A program made the translations under genes and the position numbers. A DNA stretch of 64,000 nucleotides, taken from positions 71,346 to 135,345 of the forward strand of contig NZ_HE997184.1 in the NCBI RefSeq assembly GCF_000312445.1. Reading direction: 5' to 3'. Below the pieces are notes generated by a model. It did no database searches, was not told the DNA's origin, and worked only from the letters and a program-made list of their open reading frames with translations. Positions 59,970-64,000 of the stretch are shown in pieces (position 1 is the first letter of the stretch; each line of letters begins with the position of its first letter). The stretch comes from Phocaeicola abscessus CCUG 55929. Lineage in GTDB: Bacteria; Bacteroidota; Bacteroidia; Bacteroidales; Bacteroidaceae.

Positions 59970-60131
59970 GAGGATACGAGCGAAGGTTTCGGCGTCGAAA
60001 GTAGCAACTCCGTATTGAGGAAACTGTTTATCGACGATATTTATAGTCGTCATGCATTCTATGCCACCTTTTCACCGATCTCGTTCTTCTTGAACGATCA
60101 TCCTGGAAACAGCTATGTCAATGTGCCATAA
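59970..60131 (+). pseudogene. Coding-like segment in frame after engB, possible gene relic
   Basis: Immediately after the engB TGA the frame continues EDTSEGFGVESSNSVLRK, LFIDDIYSRHAFYATF, SPISFFLNDHPGNSYVNVP and stop. Composition looks like protein. The minus strand is also open and protein-like (MTTINIVDKQFPQYGVATF... from 60053). No family recognised and no start codon of its own on the plus strand. The rest of the 320-bp gap holds a TGTCCGGACA palindrome (~60163) and the amidase promoter. Confidence 0.3.
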
Positions 60132-60236
60132 TATCAGCTCAGACGATTACCTATCTTTTTTCTGTCCGGACAGTTGGGGCGATAACCGTAGCACTATACC
60201 AAACATCCGCAACCATAGCAACAAAGACTTAAAAAT

Positions 60237-60268
60237 TTTGCACAGCATCGAAATAATACATAGTTTTG
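60237..60268 (+). promoter_or_regulatory. Promoter of the amidase-ampG unit
   Basis: TTTG (60237-60240), a 20-nt spacer, TAGTTTTG (60261-60268): exact consensus, 21 nt before the ATG. Confidence 0.8.
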
Positions 60269-60289
60269 TAGGTACAATCGAATGATCTT

Positions 60290-63277
60290 ATGAAACTAAT
60301 ATATCTTCTTCCTATCTTTTCTATACTACCGTTTTTACCATGTCGGATGGCTGCCCAGCAACTTCCCGCCTCTGTTTGCAATCGCATCGGCGAATACTTG
60401 GAAACGATCGGAAGAAGAGAAATCGCCCTAAAGAATCCTATAAAAATTATTTCGACGAGAGTCGTAGAGAAAAAGATTATCCTCAACGCCGGCATCGACT
60501 GCTCGTATATCCCTTTCCGTGAAGATAACGTAGCAGAGATTTATAAAGGAATTAAACAACTCTTGCCGACGAAGTATGCGAATCATAAAATTGAAATCAT
60601 CACTAACAAGCGAACTATCGAAAGCCTGATCCCTCCCCCTCTGCGAACTCGAAAGACGGCGGAAGGAAAGCTCTTTGCACCGACACCCGTCACACCATTG
60701 GTGACCAACATTTCGAAACCGTATCGACCCACTCAAGGTTTACATTGCAGACATATCGCCCTATGGCAAAGTCACGGACTTTATTACAATCAAAAGAAGC
60801 CTCGCTGGGAATGGCAGCGCGGACGACTTTTCGAAACCGTCGAAGATCTCTATACGCAGAGTTACGTGCTGCCTTTCCTCGTTCCGATGTTGGAGAATGC
60901 CGGCGCCAACGTACTGATTCCCCGCGAACGAGACACCAATACGGAAGAAATCATCGTAGACAACGATAAAGGCGTAGATCCCGATTCTCAATACAGAGAA
61001 ACGGTCGGTTTGAAAAAATGGCAAGACGGAGCGGGATACGGCTTCGCACACCTGCATGAGGCGTACATAGAATTCGAAAATCCGTTTCACGACGGGACTT
61101 ATCGGCAAACAGAAACGGTAACGAAAGAGCAAGAGAGCACGGCGACATGGATTCCCGCCATCCCCCAAACAGGAGAATATGCCGTATACGTCGCTTACAA
61201 AACCCTTGCCAACAGCACGAAAGACGCCTTATATACCGTTTACCACCAAGGTGGGCAGACGCAGTTCAAAGTCAACCAGCAAATGGGCGGCGGCACCTGG
61301 ATCTACCTGGGAACTTTCACCTTTGAAAAAGGGTTGCGCGATGCGTGTAAGGTGACGCTCACCAACCGTTCCGCTACAACCGGTAAAATCGTTACGGCAG
61401 ATGCAGTCAAGATCGGCGGAGGAAGGGGCAATATAGCCCGCCGTCCACTCCGTGAGAAAGAGGCCGACTATTTGACAAGCGGATACCCGCGTTTCTGCGA
61501 AGGAGCACGCTATTGGTTGCAATGGGCGGGAGCGCCGGACAGTATCTATTCGGAATCGAAGGGAGAAAACGACTATTTGGACGATTTCAAGAGTCGCGGA
61601 CATTGGGTGAATTACTTGGCCGGAGGTTCGCAAGCGCTCAGAAAACAAGACGGCCTTCATATACCGATAAACATGGCTTTCGCACTACATTCGGATGCCG
61701 GACTGACCGACAACGACTCGATCATCGGCACCTTAGGCATCTATCAGACCGCATCGTGGAAAGGACGCTATGAAAACGGAGCGTCGCGATACTTGGCACA
61801 CGATTTGACCGACCTCATCCAAACAATGGTAGTCCGGGACATACGGAAGACCTACGAACCGAACTGGACAAGACGGGAAAAGTGGGACAAGCCGTACCAC
61901 GAGGCGCGTTTCCCCCATGTCCCGACAATGCTGCTGGAAATCCTTTCGCATCAGAATTTCGCAGACATGCGGTATGGGCTCGACCCTCGCTTCCGATTTC
62001 TGGTAAGCAGAGCAATCTATAAAGGCATGTTGCAATTTCTTTGCTGGCAATATCATCAGCCTTATATCGTACAGCCTCTGCCCGTAAACCATTTCGAAAT
62101 ATCCATGACGGACGAAAACGAAGCGACCCTGAGCTGGCAACCGACGGACGACCCCTTAGAACCGACGGCCAAAGCGACGAAATACATTGTCTATCGCCGT
62201 ACAGGAGACGGCGCTTTCGACAACGGCGTCTTAGTCGAAAGTCAAACCTTCCGCACCGTCATCCCCCAGGATACGGTGTGCAGCTTTAAAGTCGCCGCTG
62301 TAAATGCAGGTGGAGAAAGCTTCCCTTCCGAAATTCTATCCGTAGGAAGAGCCAGTCGCAGTAAAGGCACCGTGCTGATCGTAAACGGTTTCGACCGTAT
62401 CAGCGCACCTGCCGACTTCATCGACCCGGAGGACTCGTTACGCGCCGGTTTTCTGGACTACGAAGATCATGGTGTAGCCTATCTGAAAGATATCAGTTAT
62501 ACCGGAAAAATGAATGTGTTCGACCGGAGTGCGGAGTTCGTGTCGAATGATGAAACCGGTTTCGGAAACAGCGAAAGCGATTATGAAACAACAGTCGTCG
62601 CCGGCAATCGTTTCGATTACCCCGCTTTGCACGGGGCAGCCGTGTTACGTGCGGGATACTCGTTCACCTCGTGCAGCAACGAGGCTGTCAGCCACCGGAG
62701 CGTATCCCTGAATCAGTACCAGTTCGTAGACCTAATACTCGGGAAACAATATCGTTCGAAGATGGGACGAGGAGGTATCTATCCCTTGGAATTTGCGACG
62801 TTCGATCACGACATGCAAAATGTTATTGAAGCATATTGCGCCCAAGGGGGGAACCTGTTCGTGTCGGGCGCTTTCGTTGCCAGCGATTTATGGAACAATC
62901 GATACGTGCAACCGAACGAAACCGATCAGCGGTTTACGCAGCAAGTGCTGAAATTCAAATGGGAAAAGAGCAACGCTGCCCACGAGGGGAAAATCGAGAG
63001 CGAAGATGCCGGCTATTCGCTTTTCAGCGGCAACTTTACTTATTATAACAAGTTGAATGACAAGTCGTATGCCGTAGAAGCGCCAGACGCGATCCGCCCC
63101 GTGGGAAAAGGCGCCGAAATCGTATTGCGTTATGCGGAAAACGGCTTAGGAGCAGGTATCGCCTATAAAGGGCCGTACAAGATCGTCGTATGGGGATTCC
63201 CTTTCGAATCGATACGGGAAGAGCAAGCACGCGATCTACTGATGGAAAAGATATTGAACTTCTTTAACGCCGATTAA
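60290..63277 (+). CDS. Large exported N-acetylmuramoyl-L-alanine amidase with golvesin-like insertion
   Basis: 995 aa, likely periplasmic or surface. A signal peptide (MKLIYLLPIFSILPFLPC; cleavage near MAAQ) is followed by a ~130-aa N-terminal region. The amidase_3 zinc fold is split: ALWQSHGLYYN (His162), Glu182, LENAGANVLIPRERDT (201-216), then an insertion (~255-378, VPAI..TGEYAVYVAYK) of the golvesin/xanthan-lyase-associated type, then FALHSDAGL (His467) and the catalytic Glu550 in PTMLLEILSHQNFADMR. A fibronectin III-like domain (~600-690) and a ~300-aa C-terminal region follow. Often misannotated as xanthan lyase. The AmpG-like permease gene starts 10 nt downstream. Confidence 0.8.
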   Translation: MKLIYLLPIFSILPFLPCRMAAQQLPASVCNRIGEYLETIGRREIALKNPIKIISTRVVEKKIILNAGIDCSYIPFREDNVAEIYKGIKQLLPTKYANHKIEIITNKRTIESLIPPPLRTRKTAEGKLFAPTPVTPLVTNISKPYRPTQGLHCRHIALWQSHGLYYNQKKPRWEWQRGRLFETVEDLYTQSYVLPFLVPMLENAGANVLIPRERDTNTEEIIVDNDKGVDPDSQYRETVGLKKWQDGAGYGFAHLHEAYIEFENPFHDGTYRQTETVTKEQESTATWIPAIPQTGEYAVYVAYKTLANSTKDALYTVYHQGGQTQFKVNQQMGGGTWIYLGTFTFEKGLRDACKVTLTNRSATTGKIVTADAVKIGGGRGNIARRPLREKEADYLTSGYPRFCEGARYWLQWAGAPDSIYSESKGENDYLDDFKSRGHWVNYLAGGSQALRKQDGLHIPINMAFALHSDAGLTDNDSIIGTLGIYQTASWKGRYENGASRYLAHDLTDLIQTMVVRDIRKTYEPNWTRREKWDKPYHEARFPHVPTMLLEILSHQNFADMRYGLDPRFRFLVSRAIYKGMLQFLCWQYHQPYIVQPLPVNHFEISMTDENEATLSWQPTDDPLEPTAKATKYIVYRRTGDGAFDNGVLVESQTFRTVIPQDTVCSFKVAAVNAGGESFPSEILSVGRASRSKGTVLIVNGFDRISAPADFIDPEDSLRAGFLDYEDHGVAYLKDISYTGKMNVFDRSAEFVSNDETGFGNSESDYETTVVAGNRFDYPALHGAAVLRAGYSFTSCSNEAVSHRSVSLNQYQFVDLILGKQYRSKMGRGGIYPLEFATFDHDMQNVIEAYCAQGGNLFVSGAFVASDLWNNRYVQPNETDQRFTQQVLKFKWEKSNAAHEGKIESEDAGYSLFSGNFTYYNKLNDKSYAVEAPDAIRPVGKGAEIVLRYAENGLGAGIAYKGPYKIVVWGFPFESIREEQARDLLMEKILNFFNAD

Positions 63278-63287
63278 TCTGACAGGG

Positions 63288-64000
63288 ATGAAAAGAAAGC
63301 ATATTTCGCCATGGGCTTGGATCCCGACACTTTACTTTGCCGAAGGAATCCCTTATTTCATTGTCAATACCATTTCGGTGACCATGTTCACGAGGATGGG
63401 AGTACCCAACGGAGAAATGGCACTGTTTACCAGCTTATTGTATCTGCCGTGGACCATCAAGCCACTATGGAGCCCCTTTGTAGACATCGTCAAGACCAAG
63501 CGATGGTGGATATTCGCCATGCAAATACTGATCGCCGTCACATTCGTCCTGCTGACGCTGTCCATCCCCCACCCCGATTCGACAATCATTCAAGCTATGC
63601 AGACACCGATCGAGCTCTTCGACTTTACGCTGCTGTTATTCATCGTCACCGCTTTCGCTTCCGCTACGCATGACATCGCCGCCGACGGGTTTTATATGTT
63701 GGCGCTCACGCAGAAAGAACAATCTTTTTTCGTCGGTATCCGAAGCACCTTTTATCGGCTGTCATCCATCTTCGGTCAAGGGGTGCTCGTCTTTATTGCA
63801 GGCGTGTTGGAAACGAAAACGAATCATATCCCGATGGCCTGGACTATCACAATGGGCTTGACGGCGATCATCTTCGCCTCGATCTCCTGTTACCATCTCT
63901 TCTTTATTCCGAAACCGAAAGCCGATGCGCCTCGCGTAGCAAACGAGGCGAATAGAAAAGCGGGTAAGATTTTTCGGGCTTTCGGCCGTACCTTTTCCAC
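63288..64000 (+). CDS. AmpG-like MFS permease (3' end outside window)
   Basis: At least 237 residues are visible, running off the window with no stop. The N-terminus MKRKHISPWAWIPTLYFAEG leads into helix 1 with the AmpG-type YFAEGIPYFIVN, then LPWTIKPLWSPFVD (~57-70) and DIAADGFYMLAL (~129-140), as in muropeptide permeases. AmpG imports anhydro-muropeptides into the cytoplasm. Starting 10 nt after the amidase, it points to an operon that cuts and takes up peptidoglycan fragments. No other recycling gene is visible before the window ends. Confidence 0.8.
   Translation, partial: MKRKHISPWAWIPTLYFAEGIPYFIVNTISVTMFTRMGVPNGEMALFTSLLYLPWTIKPLWSPFVDIVKTKRWWIFAMQILIAVTFVLLTLSIPHPDSTIIQAMQTPIELFDFTLLLFIVTAFASATHDIAADGFYMLALTQKEQSFFVGIRSTFYRLSSIFGQGVLVFIAGVLETKTNHIPMAWTITMGLTAIIFASISCYHLFFIPKPKADAPRVANEANRKAGKIFRAFGRTFS

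Overview
The window is chromosomal DNA from a member of the Bacteroidales; I would place it in or near the Tannerellaceae/Porphyromonadaceae but cannot fix the genus. Reasons: almost every intergenic gap carries the Bacteroidetes -7 promoter box TAnnTTTG (often TATCTTTG), several with a TTTG -33 box 19-20 nt upstream; Shine-Dalgarno sequences are largely absent; and the gene content is typical (GT3-type glycogen synthase beside an alpha-glucan phosphorylase, DUF349, DUF5683 and DUF1080 proteins, a large outer-membrane beta-barrel receptor, Bacteroidetes-type LpxH, an FHS-like sugar permease with a fructokinase). Most of the window is core genome. I see no insertion sequence, prophage, CRISPR array or rRNA operon.

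Layout. 1-3.1 kb: 3' part of an MsbA-like ABC exporter, then a secreted protein with two SGNH hydrolase domains. 3.3-7.6 kb: glycogen operon (synthase then phosphorylase, minus strand). 7.7-12.4 kb: trpS and carB, diverging from a gap that holds a possible broken small gene. 12.4-16.4 kb: lpxH, a DUF59 protein, radC, a family 2 glycosyltransferase, efp and, diverging from efp, rpmH. 16.5-18.6 kb: sugar permease plus fructokinase. 18.9-25.8 kb: pepD and a flippase-like membrane protein diverging from rsmA-mgtE and a DUF349 protein. 25.8-26.4 kb: tRNA-Gln followed by repeat array 1. 26.4-31.5 kb: rsfS-ftsH-cdsA converging on lpxB-surE. 31.8-37.9 kb: parA-parB-DUF5683-lytic transglycosylase, then the bifunctional (p)ppGpp enzyme. 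37.9-43.3 kb: MerR-like regulator and an M23 peptidase diverging from alaS and an ATP-grasp-like protein. 43.5-48.1 kb: outer-membrane receptor, small membrane protein and aroB. 48.1-49.5 kb: a decayed accessory patch around tRNA-Pro with a broken Fic-protein tail. 49.5-54.9 kb: nitronate monooxygenase-like enzyme, lipoprotein with DUF1080, MFS transporter, CoA-transferase. 55.0-55.5 kb: repeat array 2. 55.6-64 kb: yqgE, GNAT-membrane protein-recR operon, sodium:solute symporter, engB, a large amidase and the start of an AmpG-like permease.

The most unusual feature is a family of modular intergenic repeats. Two arrays (about 26.0-26.34 kb and 55.09-55.47 kb) and a degenerate third patch (43.30-43.35 kb) are built from 20-23 bp units, most of them small dyads of the form AACCTC-N6-GAGGTT-N3-4. 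The two arrays use a shared set of unit variants in different order. They do not match CRISPR, coding sequence or any repeat class I can name.

Functional themes: cell-envelope construction (LpxH, LpxB, CdsA, an MsbA-like exporter, MltD-like and M23 enzymes, amidase plus AmpG-like peptidoglycan salvage), translation and ribosome assembly (TrpS, AlaS, EF-P, L34, RsfS, RsmA, EngB), chromosome maintenance (ParAB, RecR, RadC), stress signalling (Rel) and carbon storage.
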